From contig NZ_QVMU01000007.1 of NCBI RefSeq assembly GCF_003605645.1, positions 134,861-198,860 of the forward strand: a stretch of DNA of 64,000 nucleotides. Reading direction: 5' to 3'. The notes beneath the pieces were generated by a model. The model worked only from the letters and a program-made list of their open reading frames with translations. It searched no databases and was not told the DNA's origin. The stretch comes from Vibrio sinensis (GTDB lineage: Bacteria > Pseudomonadota > Gammaproteobacteria > Enterobacterales > Vibrionaceae). The translations under genes were made by a program, and so were the position numbers. Positions 28,962 to 37,960 of the stretch are shown one piece after another (position 1 is the stretch's first letter; every line of letters begins with the position of its first letter).

Positions 28962-29866
28962 TGAAAATTGGTATTCTGTCACGCAACGCGAATCTTTATT
29001 CGACTCGTCGTCTGATCGAAGCGTGTGAAGTTCGAGGCCATGAAGTGAAAGTTGTTGATGCTCTTCGTTGTTACATGAATATCAATTCTCAGAAACCAGA
29101 AATTCACTTTAAGGGTGAAGAGCTATCTGGTTACGATGCTATTATTCCTCGTATCGGTGCATCAGTGACCTTTTACGGCACAGCTGTTCTACGCCAATTT
29201 GAAATGATGGGTGTATACCCTGTTAACGAATCGGTAGCGATTACTCGTTCTCGTGATAAATTGCGCTCAATGCAACTACTGTCTCGTCAAGGTATCGGTA
29301 TGCCAATCACTGGCTTTGCAAGCAAACCAGATGATGTAAAAGATTTACTTGAAATGGTTGGCGGTGCGCCAGTTGTTATCAAACTACTTGAGGGAACTCA
29401 AGGTATTGGTGTTGTATTAGCAGAAACTCGCAAAGCGGCAGAAAGCGTAGTGGAAGCTTTTATGGGCTTAAAAGCCAATATTATGGTACAAGAATTCATT
29501 AAAGAAGCGGGTGGTGCGGATATCCGCTGTTTCGTTCTTGGTGATAAAGTGATTGCAGCAATGAAACGTCAGGGTGCTGAGGGCGAGTTTCGCTCTAACC
29601 TACACCGTGGTGGTAGTGCTTCACTTATTAAAATCACACCTGAAGAACGCCGCACTGCGGTTGCTGCTGCGAAAATAATGGGTCTAAATGTGGCTGGGGT
29701 CGATCTACTTCGTTCTGACCGTGGTCCATTAGTCATGGAAGTAAACTCATCTCCAGGTCTGGAAGGTATTGAGGCCGCAACTGGTAAAGACATTGCTGGA
29801 ATGATTGTCGAATTTATTGAGAAAAATGCGGCAAGCAAAAGGACTAAAACTCGTGGCAAAGGCTAA
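28961..29866 (+). CDS. rimK: RimK, ATP-grasp glutamate ligase
   Basis: Adds glutamate residues to the C terminus of ribosomal protein S6 in E. coli and can make poly-alpha-glutamate. The protein has 301 residues. ATP-grasp features are visible: [18 protein letters not shown] for nucleotide binding, [18 protein letters not shown], the SNLHRGG loop and the metal-binding [25 protein letters not shown]. It is coupled at its start to the retropepsin-like gene and overlaps the next gene by 14 bp, forming a tight three-gene unit. Confidence 0.95.
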   Translation: MKIGILSRNANLYSTRRLIEACEVRGHEVKVVDALRCYMNINSQKPEIHFKGEELSGYDAIIPRIGASVTFYGTAVLRQFEMMGVYPVNESVAITRSRDKLRSMQLLSRQGIGMPITGFASKPDDVKDLLEMVGGAPVVIKLLEGTQGIGVVLAETRKAAESVVEAFMGLKANIMVQEFIKEAGGADIRCFVLGDKVIAAMKRQGAEGEFRSNLHRGGSASLIKITPEERRTAVAAAKIMGLNVAGVDLLRSDRGPLVMEVNSSPGLEGIEAATGKDIAGMIVEFIEKNAASKRTKTRGKG

Positions 29867-30917
29867 AAAGAATAGCGTTTTTGAGTTTCTTGGCGAATCT
29901 ATCGCTCCAGGGGAACGTAAGGTTATTGAGTTAGAAGCTGCAAAGCTTTATACCCACTCACCATTATCGATCCCTGTTGAAATCATCAATGGTACGCAAG
30001 CAGGACCAATTTTAATGGTCAATGCTGCAATCCATGGTGATGAACTCAATGGTGTTGAAATTGTACGTCAACTGATCAACACCATTGATGCAAAAAAACT
30101 GAAAGGTACGCTAATTGCTGTACCTATCGTTAACGTTTTTGGTTTTATTCACAAATCACGCTACTTACCAGATCGTCGCGACTTAAACCGTTGCTTCCCT
30201 GGCAGTGATAAAGGCTCCCTTGCTTCACGCATGGCGAATACTTTCTTTTCACAAGTAGCAAAACGCTGTGATTACATATTAGATTTGCATACTGGTGCGA
30301 TTCACCGTACCAACTTACCGCAAATCCGCGCAGACCTTAGCAATGAAGAAACATTACGCATTGCTAAAGCATTCGCAACGCCTGTAATCGTTGATGCTCC
30401 ACTTCGTGATGGCTCATTACGCAGTGAAGCAGAACGATTAGGTATTCCTGTACTAACTTATGAAGCAGGTGAAGCACTACGCTTTGAACCTATTTGTATT
30501 AACGCAGGCTATATTGGTGTTCAACGTGTAATGCAAGCAATCGGTATGCTAAGAGCAAGCCGTAAAAAACTTTTAACGCCTGTGATTGCAAAATCAACAA
30601 GTTGGCTAAGAGCAGAAAGCGATGGCATTTTGCGCACTTTAGTGACCTTGGGCGAGAAAGTTGAAAAAGGCCAAACTCTTGCTTACATCAGTGCCCCTCT
30701 TGGACACGATGAAATCGAGTTAAAAGCGACAAAAGGCGGGATAGTGATTGGTCAACAAACACTTCCACTCGTTAACGAAGGTGATGCAATTTTCCACCTA
30801 GCTTACTTTACCGAAGATGATGATGAAGTAGAACAAGCTGTAGAAGACTTCATTGAAGATGTCGCAGATTATGATTTAGAGCCTCTTACAACAGGTCAAA
30901 TCAATACTCCATCTTAG
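29853..30917 (+). CDS. Succinylglutamate desuccinylase/aspartoacylase-family (M14-like) hydrolase of the RimK cluster
   Basis: Zinc carboxypeptidase-fold protein. Metal-site motifs typical of the AstE/AspA family are seen: [17 protein letters not shown] near residue 60, [26 protein letters not shown] and [10 protein letters not shown], followed by a C-terminal beta domain. The start is taken as GTG at 29853, because AAAAGGAC lies just upstream and the ATG at 29805 would bury 62 bp in rimK; this gives 354 residues. The acidic C-terminal tail ([21 protein letters not shown]) is notable. Because the family cleaves N-acyl or glutamyl-type bonds, it may hydrolyse RimK products, but the substrate is unknown. 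Confidence 0.85.
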   Translation: MAKAKKNSVFEFLGESIAPGERKVIELEAAKLYTHSPLSIPVEIINGTQAGPILMVNAAIHGDELNGVEIVRQLINTIDAKKLKGTLIAVPIVNVFGFIHKSRYLPDRRDLNRCFPGSDKGSLASRMANTFFSQVAKRCDYILDLHTGAIHRTNLPQIRADLSNEETLRIAKAFATPVIVDAPLRDGSLRSEAERLGIPVLTYEAGEALRFEPICINAGYIGVQRVMQAIGMLRASRKKLLTPVIAKSTSWLRAESDGILRTLVTLGEKVEKGQTLAYISAPLGHDEIELKATKGGIVIGQQTLPLVNEGDAIFHLAYFTEDDDEVEQAVEDFIEDVADYDLEPLTTGQINTPS

Positions 30918-30924
30918 TCATACT

Positions 30925-30958
30925 AAAAAGCCCTTGAATTTATCAAGGGCTTTTTTTA
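30925..30958 (+). terminator. Terminator of the RimK cluster
   Basis: An AAAAAGCCCTTGA / TCAAGGGCTTTTTTT hairpin with a 5-nt loop, a few bases after the last stop codon. Confidence 0.9.
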
Positions 30959-30970
30959 TATCCATTGTCC

Positions 30971-31051
30971 CGTCCTGAAATGTGTTTACACATTGAGGAC
31001 GAATTATGAATAAGCACTCAGCCCCTAAATGTGGGTGCACATTTAGGGCTG
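30971..31051. repeat. Two adjacent hairpins sharing an AAATGTG/CACATT core, possible mobile-element remnant
   Basis: Hairpin one pairs 30971-30984 with 30989-31001 (CGTCCT..AATGTG / CACATT.AGGACG). Hairpin two pairs 31019-31033 with 31038-31051 (CAGCCC-TAAATGTG / CACATTTAGGGCTG, one bulged C). Both carry the same AAATGTG/CACATT inner core. Between them is a short ATGAATAAG that would look like a gene start. There is no U-tract, so a terminator role is doubtful. A deleted insertion-sequence or MITE-like relic is one explanation. Confidence 0.4.
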
Positions 31052-31074
31052 GGTACTTCAATAACTATACATAC

Positions 31075-32439
31075 TTAACCAAATGAGGCCCAAATTACCG
31101 TCGCAACCAATAGTGGGCATACAAACTTAACGTATACCGGCCATACACGACCAAACCAACCTAAAGAAAACTCTGGATAACCTTGTTCAAGCTCCTGAAG
31201 TTTACTATGACGGCTCCATACCCAACCACCAAATAGACAGAACAACAATGCTGCAATTGGTTGTAGGTACTGAGTAGCAACCATCGCGACTAAGCCAAAC
31301 ATCGAGTTAAAGTTAAATACGATTACGATACTAAATGCGGCTATCAGGCTACCTAGCACCCAGCTTGTTGGGGTTCGTTTAGTATTAAAACGTTCACCTA
31401 CCAAAGAAACTGAACACTCCAACATCGAAATCGATGACGTTAAGGCCGCAATCGTCAGCAAGGCAAAGAACACAATCGAAAATATCTGCCCTAACATACC
31501 AAGGCTATCAAACATCAGTGGCAATACGGTGAACACAAGCGTGTCTGAACTCAACAATGAACCATCTTCAGCATAGATTTGAACGCCCTTTTGCATTGCG
31601 ACAAACATCGCTGGCATCACGACCAACCCGGCAATAAAGGCAACGGCTGTATCCACCAAAGTAACGTTCATCGCCATCTTAGGTAGGTTCTCTTTCTTAC
31701 TTAAGTAAGATCCATAGATAAGCATTGAGCAACCACCAATAGTCAAAGAAAAGAAACCTTGCCCCATTGCAGCCAAAATCAGTTTGCGGTCGAATACTTT
31801 CTCAAAATCAGGAACAAGATAGTGCTTTAACCCCTCGACAGCGCCGGCTTGAGTCATGATGTACACAAACAACAAACCAAATAACACGAATAATGCAGGC
31901 ATGAGTCGAGTTGACCATTTTTCGATACCCTGCTTAACGCCACCTTGTACGATTAAAATCGTCAGAACATAAAAAACTAAAGTGCCAAATAAATTACGCG
32001 CAACGCTAAAACCTTTAAACCAATCTGCAGCACTCGCAAAACCAAACAGCTCCGAAATACCACCAAACATAAAGCAAATAATCCAGCCACCGACAATGCT
32101 ATAAAAAGCAAGTACAGCACTTGGAACGCTCAACCCAATCCAGCCGACAATACTACCAACACGCTTTCCTAACGGATTAACGGTGAGTGAACGCATACTA
32201 TCAACAGGGTTTGCTTGCCCATGTCGACCAATGGCCATTTCAACCACCAGCATTGGATAAGCCACCACAAAGATCATGATCAAGTACACAAGTAAAAATG
32301 CGCCACCACCATTGCTCGCCGCTTGTGTTGGGAAACCCCATATATTACCTAGCCCTACCGCTGCACCTGCAGCGGCAAGAATGAATCCGAGTCTCGAGCT
32401 AAACAGCTCTCGTGTTTGAGATGTTTCTACCTGTGCCAT
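31075..32439 (-). CDS. Sodium-dependent neurotransmitter:sodium symporter (NSS) family transporter
   Basis: Inner-membrane Na+-coupled importer, probably of an amino acid or related amine. The protein has 454 residues and about 11-12 membrane segments. The first-helix signature is FILAAAGAAVGLGNIWGFP followed by NGGGAFLLVY; the sodium and substrate contacts of the unwound helix are recognisable. The usual gating Arg in GLGNxWRFP is Gly here. Start ATG at 32439 (MAQVETSQ) is preferred over an in-frame TTG three codons upstream. Monocistronic. The sodium gradient would come from NQR, encoded 4 kb away. Confidence 0.9.
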   Translation of the reverse strand: MAQVETSQTRELFSSRLGFILAAAGAAVGLGNIWGFPTQAASNGGGAFLLVYLIMIFVVAYPMLVVEMAIGRHGQANPVDSMRSLTVNPLGKRVGSIVGWIGLSVPSAVLAFYSIVGGWIICFMFGGISELFGFASAADWFKGFSVARNLFGTLVFYVLTILIVQGGVKQGIEKWSTRLMPALFVLFGLLFVYIMTQAGAVEGLKHYLVPDFEKVFDRKLILAAMGQGFFSLTIGGCSMLIYGSYLSKKENLPKMAMNVTLVDTAVAFIAGLVVMPAMFVAMQKGVQIYAEDGSLLSSDTLVFTVLPLMFDSLGMLGQIFSIVFFALLTIAALTSSISMLECSVSLVGERFNTKRTPTSWVLGSLIAAFSIVIVFNFNSMFGLVAMVATQYLQPIAALLFCLFGGWVWSRHSKLQELEQGYPEFSLGWFGRVWPVYVKFVCPLLVATVIWASFG

Positions 32440-32631
32440 ACCACTCAACTTGCACTTATGAACTAGCCAGCTAGTACAATAATTCAGTTATATAATAAAA
32501 ACAACCAATCATTACTACCAAAAACTAATTGATATGAAAATAACAATAAAAGCGGCTAAAATTTAACCCAATTACAGAACTAAAACCCACACAGACCATT
32601 TAATAACTTCATTCACTTTTAATAAGACAAC

Positions 32632-32655
32632 AAAAAGGGACGCATTAGCGTCCCT
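32632..32655 (-). terminator. Terminator after the YggN-like gene
   Basis: An AAGGGACGC / GCGTCCCTT hairpin followed by a U run on the minus strand, about 33 bp past the stop of the upstream gene. Confidence 0.8.
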
Positions 32656-32687
32656 TGAAATCTAAACTAGCCGTTTGAATCACAATT

Positions 32688-33431
32688 TTAGATAGTGAAA
32701 ATTTGGTAATCTTTCAACTGTGGAATTTTTTTGTGAAGCTCTTGCTCCTGCTCTGCCATATCATCTAACGATTCACAGAACTCTTCACTTTGAACTTCGA
32801 CATCTTGCGCATGTTCAGCAAGACGCTTTGCTACGCGCTCTTTCAACTCAGTCATGCTTTCAGCCATAGCAGTAAGGTTAAGCCCACCCTCAGCTTTCAT
32901 CTTCGCTGACATGGCATTAAACGCACTAGAGATAAACTCTTCGTTAAATATCTCTTTTGCTTTATCAAAATCAGCAGCCCATGACTCGGTCAAAGATTGA
33001 AAACTTTCAGCAGGTAAAACCAAATCGCCATTCTTGTAGTATCGAGACTCAATATCAGCATAAAATTGGTGCAGTTTCTCTTTAACACCATCAAACGCCT
33101 CTGGAGCATCGAAACTTTCACTAACATCATCGATGATCTCGTTAGCTAGCTCTAGACCATCATTAGCGATCTTTTTCGCTCTTGGTAAGTAGCTGTTTAA
33201 AGCTTCTCTATAGTCTTCAATCGCCGCTTTCTGATCGCTATCAAGCTCGACAATATCACCATGAATCATCAAATTATTATTTTCATCAACGACCGCCGTT
33301 TCCCCACTTGCTTGATGAATCTCCAATCGCTGACCATCTAAATGGATTTCATTTTTGATATCAATTTTGCATTGAGCAGCCATCAATTGACCACTCATAA
33401 ACAAAGGAATAATCGCTAATATTGCTTTCAT
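32688..33431 (-). CDS. yggN: YggN-like periplasmic protein (DUF2884)
   Basis: Exported protein of unknown function, 247 residues. The signal peptide ends in GQLMAAQ (cleavage near residue 19). The mature part starts CKIDIKNEIHLDGQRLEI and is dominated by charged, acidic helical sequence, including a predicted coiled coil in the second half. It resembles E. coli YggN. It lies downstream of dinB/gre-like in the same direction with an 80-bp gap. Confidence 0.85.
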   Translation of the reverse strand: MKAILAIIPLFMSGQLMAAQCKIDIKNEIHLDGQRLEIHQASGETAVVDENNNLMIHGDIVELDSDQKAAIEDYREALNSYLPRAKKIANDGLELANEIIDDVSESFDAPEAFDGVKEKLHQFYADIESRYYKNGDLVLPAESFQSLTESWAADFDKAKEIFNEEFISSAFNAMSAKMKAEGGLNLTAMAESMTELKERVAKRLAEHAQDVEVQSEEFCESLDDMAEQEQELHKKIPQLKDYQIFTI

Positions 33432-33511
33432 GACTTTCTCTTTAATCTACGTAAACGATGACTCATACAAGTATACCAAGTTAAGCGTGAATTAGGGATG
33501 AACCACTCGAA

Positions 33512-33988
33512 TCACTCAATGCTATCAACTTCATAATAGAACTCTGTGGTGCCAATCTTATAACTGACATCATCCCCAACTTGTTTATTTTTTAACGCGG
33601 TACCTAAAGGAGACTGAAACGTAATGACACTAATTATCTGTTGCTGATAATTGATCGTTAAACCACCTGAACAAGGGCTGATAAATAACCACTTCAGTTC
33701 CCCACTTTCAGCGATTAAACTCACCAAAGATCCAACTCGAACATACTCACAATCATTAGCCAGCACGATACGTTTAGCCGCTTGAATTTCTTGCTCACAC
33801 TCTTGAGCACGCATTGCCTGCCCATGTGCCAAGTACGCAGCCTCAAGCGCCAATGTATCGTACTTGTTCTCAGGGACGGTTTCTTCATCTGTCGCCGCAG
33901 CAATCGCACTTTGTGTCGAAGCGAGAGCGACACGGTGTTTATTCTCTAATTGCTCTATAAATAGAGCGAGGATCTGATTCTTATTCAT
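33512..33988 (-). CDS. GreA/GreB-family (C-terminal domain) transcription-factor-like protein
   Basis: The protein has 158 residues. The C-terminal half contains the GreA/GreB FKBP-like signature SPLGTALKNKQVGDDVSYKIG; the N-terminal half is helical (HGQAMRAQECEQEIQAAKR) like the Gre coiled coil. The acidic coiled-coil tip of true Gre factors is not clearly conserved (DEETVPENKYD in place of the usual GDxxENxEY). It may therefore bind the RNA polymerase secondary channel without being a standard cleavage factor. It begins immediately after the dinB stop codon with no gap, so it is co-transcribed with an SOS gene. Confidence 0.8.
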   Translation of the reverse strand: MNKNQILALFIEQLENKHRVALASTQSAIAAATDEETVPENKYDTLALEAAYLAHGQAMRAQECEQEIQAAKRIVLANDCEYVRVGSLVSLIAESGELKWLFISPCSGGLTINYQQQIISVITFQSPLGTALKNKQVGDDVSYKIGTTEFYYEVDSIE

Positions 33989-35056
33989 CTATTCAAAAAA
34001 ACTCAATTGTCTCGCTTGCTCTTCAGGCTTGAGCATAACACTAACCCCTAGCAAACGTATCTCCCTTCCTTGTTGACGCTTCAATATATCGACCAATAAC
34101 TGACGAAAATAGGCGAGATCAAGCTGTGGCTGAATATGTTCAATCGTGGTTTGCTGAAAATCTGCGAATTTGATCTTAATTCCCTGTTTAATAATTTGTT
34201 TACTGGGTGATGCACGTTCTAAGCGTATCTCTAATTCAGGGAATAGCCTATTTTCAATCACTTGCCAGCATTCATCAAAAGTCACAATATTCTCACTGAA
34301 TGTTCGCTCTACACCTACCGATTTACGCTCACGCTCAACAATAACGTCGCGATTATCAATTCCTTGGCTCTTTTTCCATAGTGATGCTCCCAACCGACCA
34401 AAACGACGTAATAATTCACGATAATCACTGCGTTTAATATCTTCACACAGATATAAGCCCGCTTGATGCAACTTTTCCAAGCTCACTTTCCCCACTCCGG
34501 GAATTTTTTCTAACGGTAATTTGTCGACCACTTCTTGTACCTTTTCTGGAGGTACAACAAACTGTCCATTGGGTTTATTGATGTCTGAGGCGACTTTAGC
34601 CAAAAATTTAATTGGGGCGACACCAGCCGACGCTGTCAGGTTCAACTCTTGATAAATATCACGTCGAATCGCTTCGGCAATTAATGTAGCAGAACCATGA
34701 CAAAGTTTAGAATCACTTACATCTAGAAAAGCTTCGTCTAAAGATAGCGGTTCAATCACGCTTGTATAGCGCTCAAAAATAGCCCGTATTTGTAAAGATA
34801 CCTGCTTATAGACATGCATTCTTCCCGGAACTACTAGTAACTTAGGACACAATTGCAACGCTCTTGATGTTGGCATGGCACTACGTACACCAAATTTGCG
34901 CGCTTCGTAGTTACAAGTGCTGATCACTCCGCGTTGTTTTTCATGTCCACCAACAGCCAATGGAACACCACGATAGCTGGGGTTATCGCGCATTTCGACG
35001 GCCGCGTAAAAACAATCCATATCGACATGAATAATTTTTTTGACGTGTTCTTCCAT
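33989..35056 (-). CDS. dinB: DNA polymerase IV (translesion, Y family)
   Basis: Error-prone translesion polymerase of the SOS response. The protein has 355 residues. The catalytic palm motifs are intact: HVDMDCFYAAVEM and SLDEAFLDVS. The helix-hairpin-helix region KIPGVGKVSLEKL and the little-finger domain follow, and the C terminus ends RQLSFFE, a beta-clamp-binding-like motif. A near-perfect LexA box lies 16 bp upstream. Confidence 0.97.
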   Translation of the reverse strand: MEEHVKKIIHVDMDCFYAAVEMRDNPSYRGVPLAVGGHEKQRGVISTCNYEARKFGVRSAMPTSRALQLCPKLLVVPGRMHVYKQVSLQIRAIFERYTSVIEPLSLDEAFLDVSDSKLCHGSATLIAEAIRRDIYQELNLTASAGVAPIKFLAKVASDINKPNGQFVVPPEKVQEVVDKLPLEKIPGVGKVSLEKLHQAGLYLCEDIKRSDYRELLRRFGRLGASLWKKSQGIDNRDVIVERERKSVGVERTFSENIVTFDECWQVIENRLFPELEIRLERASPSKQIIKQGIKIKFADFQQTTIEHIQPQLDLAYFRQLLVDILKRQQGREIRLLGVSVMLKPEEQARQLSFFE

Positions 35057-35071
35057 TGTTGTTGCTATGTA

Positions 35072-35091
35072 TACTGTTTAAAAAAACAGTA
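35072..35091 (-). promoter_or_regulatory. LexA (SOS) box of dinB
   Basis: TACTG followed by ten A/T bases and CAGTA: an intact CTG-N10-CAG palindrome 16 bp upstream of the dinB start codon. It matches the gamma-proteobacterial LexA consensus, so the dinB-gre-like pair should be damage-inducible. Confidence 0.9.
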
Positions 35092-35217
35092 TAGCCGTTA
35101 ATCAATATTTAAGAAATAGTCTTCGTCTTTGTCACGATTTTGAGAAATATTCTAGAGTTATGTTTCTATTTGATTACTATGAACAAAAAGGACAGTAACA
35201 ACTAGGGACAAATATTC

Positions 35218-36432
35218 GTGAGCAATCGAATTTTAGTGGTAGAAGATAGCCGCGCGTTCAGAAATTACCTGCAACAACAACTGACACAAGCTGGATTTGA
35301 AGTTTTAACTGCAGAATCATTTACTCAAGCAAAGCAAATCCTCGATACACAACAAGATCTGTTATGTGCAGTCTTAGATTATTGCCTTCCAGATGCTGAA
35401 AATGGCGAAGTGATTGATCTTGTTCTCTCTCATCAACACAGAGTCATTGTACTGACTGCAATGTTTCAAGAAGATATTCGAGAGAAAGTAATTGCGAAAG
35501 GCGTTCTCGATTATATTCTGAAAGATAGCAAAGCCTCCGTTTCGTATCTATTGGCACTTCTAACTCGACTGACCAATAATCAACAACATAAGTGTTTAGT
35601 CGTTGATGACTCGGTGACGATTAGAAATCTAGTTACTCAATTACTGGATCAACAATACATCGCAACATTACAGGCAGAAGATGGTGAACAAGCACTGACT
35701 ATCTTAGAAAAAAATCCAGATATTACGTTAGTGATCACTGACCATGATATGCCAAATAAAGATGGCATTAACATGATACGCGACATACGACAAAGCCAAA
35801 ATAAAAACCAACTAGCGATACTTGGTTTGTCAGGCAGCGATGACCACACCATGACGGCGCGCTTTCTTAAAGCAGGAGCAAATGACTTTCTATATAAGCC
35901 ATTTAACCAAGAGGAATTTTTCTGTCGAGTGCATCAACTCCTCGATATGAAAGAAGCCACTGATGCTTTATATAAGATGGCGAACGAGGATGCATTAACT
36001 GGGCTTTGGAATCGTCGCTTTCTATTCAATCAACCCTGTGGAGGATGTTCGCAGCGTCATGTCGCTATGCTGGATATTGATTTTTTCAAGCAAGTTAATG
36101 ATACCTATGGTCATGATGGCGGGGATGCAGCGTTAGTGATGATCGCCAACATTCTTAAGATCTATTTCCCCGATGATGTCGTCGCACGATTTGGCGGAGA
36201 GGAGTTCTGTATACAGGTTTGTGGTGATTTAAATGAATTTATTACCCGTTTAGAACACATGCGTGAACGGGTCGAAAAAACACCGACTCAATATAAAGAG
36301 CAGCAAATTAAACTGACTGTCAGCATCGGTGTTTCAAATAAGATGGGGACGCTTTCGCAACAAATCAAAATCGCAGATGATCATTTATACCAAGCTAAAG
36401 CCAACGGACGAAATCAAACCGTAATACAATAA
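35218..36432 (+). CDS. Double-receiver response regulator diguanylate cyclase (REC-REC-GGDEF)
   Basis: The protein has 404 residues and starts with GTG at 35218 (VSNRILVVEDS). Two receiver domains occupy about residues 3-118 and 124-240. Each keeps the phosphoacceptor Asp (AVLDYCLP and VITDHDMP), the Ser/Thr and the Lys (YILKD, FLYKPF). The GGDEF domain (about 255-404) has an intact active-site loop RFGGEEF and the substrate segment MLDIDFFKQVNDTYGHDGGD, so c-di-GMP synthesis is likely. No RxxD inhibitory site is visible just before GGEEF. It diverges from dinB; the cognate kinase is not in the window. Confidence 0.92.
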   Translation: MSNRILVVEDSRAFRNYLQQQLTQAGFEVLTAESFTQAKQILDTQQDLLCAVLDYCLPDAENGEVIDLVLSHQHRVIVLTAMFQEDIREKVIAKGVLDYILKDSKASVSYLLALLTRLTNNQQHKCLVVDDSVTIRNLVTQLLDQQYIATLQAEDGEQALTILEKNPDITLVITDHDMPNKDGINMIRDIRQSQNKNQLAILGLSGSDDHTMTARFLKAGANDFLYKPFNQEEFFCRVHQLLDMKEATDALYKMANEDALTGLWNRRFLFNQPCGGCSQRHVAMLDIDFFKQVNDTYGHDGGDAALVMIANILKIYFPDDVVARFGGEEFCIQVCGDLNEFITRLEHMRERVEKTPTQYKEQQIKLTVSIGVSNKMGTLSQQIKIADDHLYQAKANGRNQTVIQ

Positions 36433-36452
36433 TGTTCATTGCCTAGTTGTAA

Positions 36453-36480
36453 TAAAAAACCCGACAATGCCGGGTTTTTA
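36453..36480. terminator. Bidirectional terminator between the GGDEF gene and nqrM
   Basis: AAAAAACCCG / CGGGTTTTTA with a short loop, located between convergent genes. Confidence 0.85.
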
Positions 36481-36504
36481 CATGATGGAGCCATCTGCGA
36501 TCAA

Positions 36505-36738
36505 TTAAGCAATACGATCTTTTTCCCAAGCCGCCAATTTCTCAGCGCGAGCTGCTGCGCGAGCTTCACGCTTCTTACGAGCATCACATGGCTCTGGACA
36601 GTTACAAACTTTCTCGATTCCCACCGCACCTAAACCGCCACAGCTACCTTTTACTACTTTCTTTTGGAATATGTAGCCAACAGCCATTGCAGCAATCACT
36701 GCCATGAAAACCCCAAAAGTGATCAGAAATGTATTCAT
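36505..36738 (-). CDS. nqrM: NqrM, Na+-NQR maturation factor
   Basis: Small membrane protein required to insert the iron centre into the NqrD/NqrE subunits. The protein has 77 residues: one N-terminal membrane helix (FLITFGVFMAVIAAMAVGYIF), then a four-cysteine segment (GSCGGLG...VCNCPEPCDARKK) and a basic-acidic tail. It lies 22 bp after apbE, and both follow the nqr operon, in line with their joint maturation role. Confidence 0.95.
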   Translation of the reverse strand: MNTFLITFGVFMAVIAAMAVGYIFQKKVVKGSCGGLGAVGIEKVCNCPEPCDARKKREARAAARAEKLAAWEKDRIA

Positions 36739-36760
36739 ATTGATGCGCTCACTTAACTCG

Positions 36761-37765
36761 TTATTTGTTTATGAAAGGCTTGTACGCTTCAGAAGCCAGT
36801 TCTTTGAAACCATCCTCTGTTTTCACAATCATGAAAACAGCAATATTGTTATCATTGGCGATCTTCATACCACGTTCTTCACCAAGAACCATCAAGCCAG
36901 TTGCTAGACCGTCGGCCGTCATCGATGACTTATTAAGTACCGTTACTGACACCACTTTATGGTTAATTGGCTTACCTGTTTTTGGATCAATAATATGTGA
37001 GTATCGCACACCATTGCTCTCAAAGTAATTGCGATAATCGCCACTCGTCGCCACAGCCATGTCGCCAGGTTCGATGATCTCTTGAATACTACGCTCGTTT
37101 ACCGTTGGTTTTTCAATCGCGATACGCCAAGCAATCCCCTCTCGGTTCAGACCTTTAAGTCGCATCTCTCCGCCAACTTCAACCATATAATTCTTGATAC
37201 CTTGCGCCTGTAAGTAATCGGCGACAACGTCGACACCCCATCCCTTGGCAATAGTAGAAAGATCAACATATAAATTTGGAATATCTTTACTCAGCTTATT
37301 ACCATCAATAGACAAATGATGAATACCAACATTGGCCTTACGCGCCGCAAGCTCTTGATCACTCGGCACAATATCCGGACGAGCTTCAGGGCCAAATCCC
37401 CATAAGTTAACAAGTGGACCTACGGTCACATCAAGTGCACCTAAAGTTAGACCGTTCAAGCGCATAGCTTCTTTCACTACCGTTGCCGTTTGAGGGGATA
37501 CTTCAAATGGTTCACTCGTTTGATGCTGGTTGAAACGACTCAGTTCTGAATCTTTACGATAAGTCGACATCTGATCATTCACTTCTTCAAGTAAGCGATC
37601 GATTTCGGTCTGCAGAACCTCTGGCGTTGGTATACCCTCTTGTTCGATATACTTAATATTGTAAGTCGTCCCCATAGTAGGGCCACTCAAATGAATCTGC
37701 TCAGCAGGTTTATCACAACCTGCAAGTACTAATAGAGAAGCAAATACAACAAGCCACTTTTTCAC
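36761..37765 (-). CDS. apbE: FAD:protein FMN transferase (lipoprotein)
   Basis: Covalently attaches FMN to threonines of NqrB and NqrC. The protein has 334 residues. It has a lipoprotein signal with lipobox LVLAGC at about residues 16-21, so it is anchored in the periplasm. Visible family motifs are GPTMGTTYNIKY, DVTVGPLVNLWGFG, YVDLSTIAKGWGVD and VATSGDYRNYF. It lies downstream of nqrF after a terminator-like hairpin and just before nqrM. Confidence 0.95.
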   Translation of the reverse strand: MKKWLVVFASLLVLAGCDKPAEQIHLSGPTMGTTYNIKYIEQEGIPTPEVLQTEIDRLLEEVNDQMSTYRKDSELSRFNQHQTSEPFEVSPQTATVVKEAMRLNGLTLGALDVTVGPLVNLWGFGPEARPDIVPSDQELAARKANVGIHHLSIDGNKLSKDIPNLYVDLSTIAKGWGVDVVADYLQAQGIKNYMVEVGGEMRLKGLNREGIAWRIAIEKPTVNERSIQEIIEPGDMAVATSGDYRNYFESNGVRYSHIIDPKTGKPINHKVVSVTVLNKSSMTADGLATGLMVLGEERGMKIANDNNIAVFMIVKTEDGFKELASEAYKPFINK

Positions 37766-37870
37766 TCGTTTACCCCTAATCCTGCACTAGAAAATATAAG
37801 GAAGCTGTTATTGAAAGGCACTGCTAAAAGATCCAGTTGCTATTCATCAGCTCTCTTATATTCACTAATT

Positions 37871-37904
37871 AAAAAAAAGAATGGCTAGCTCAAGAGCCAG
37901 CCAT
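37871..37904 (-). terminator. Terminator of the nqr operon
   Basis: An ATGGCTaGCTC / GAGC-AGCCAT hairpin followed by eight U residues on the minus strand, about 150 bp beyond the nqrF stop. apbE then probably uses its own promoter or read-through. Confidence 0.75.
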
Positions 37905-37960
37905 GTATCTATTTATCGTAAACCTAAATTTCGAATGATTTGTTGCTGTGGCTAGGCAGT

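Noticed and set aside
29805..30917. ATG at 29805 as start of the M14-like gene
   Set aside because: It would overlap rimK by 62 bp, whereas the GTG at 29853 has a proper Shine-Dalgarno just ahead.
31019..31051. Hairpin as terminator of the NSS transporter gene
   Set aside because: The stem is strong but no U-tract follows on the minus strand; the feature is better treated with its twin hairpin.
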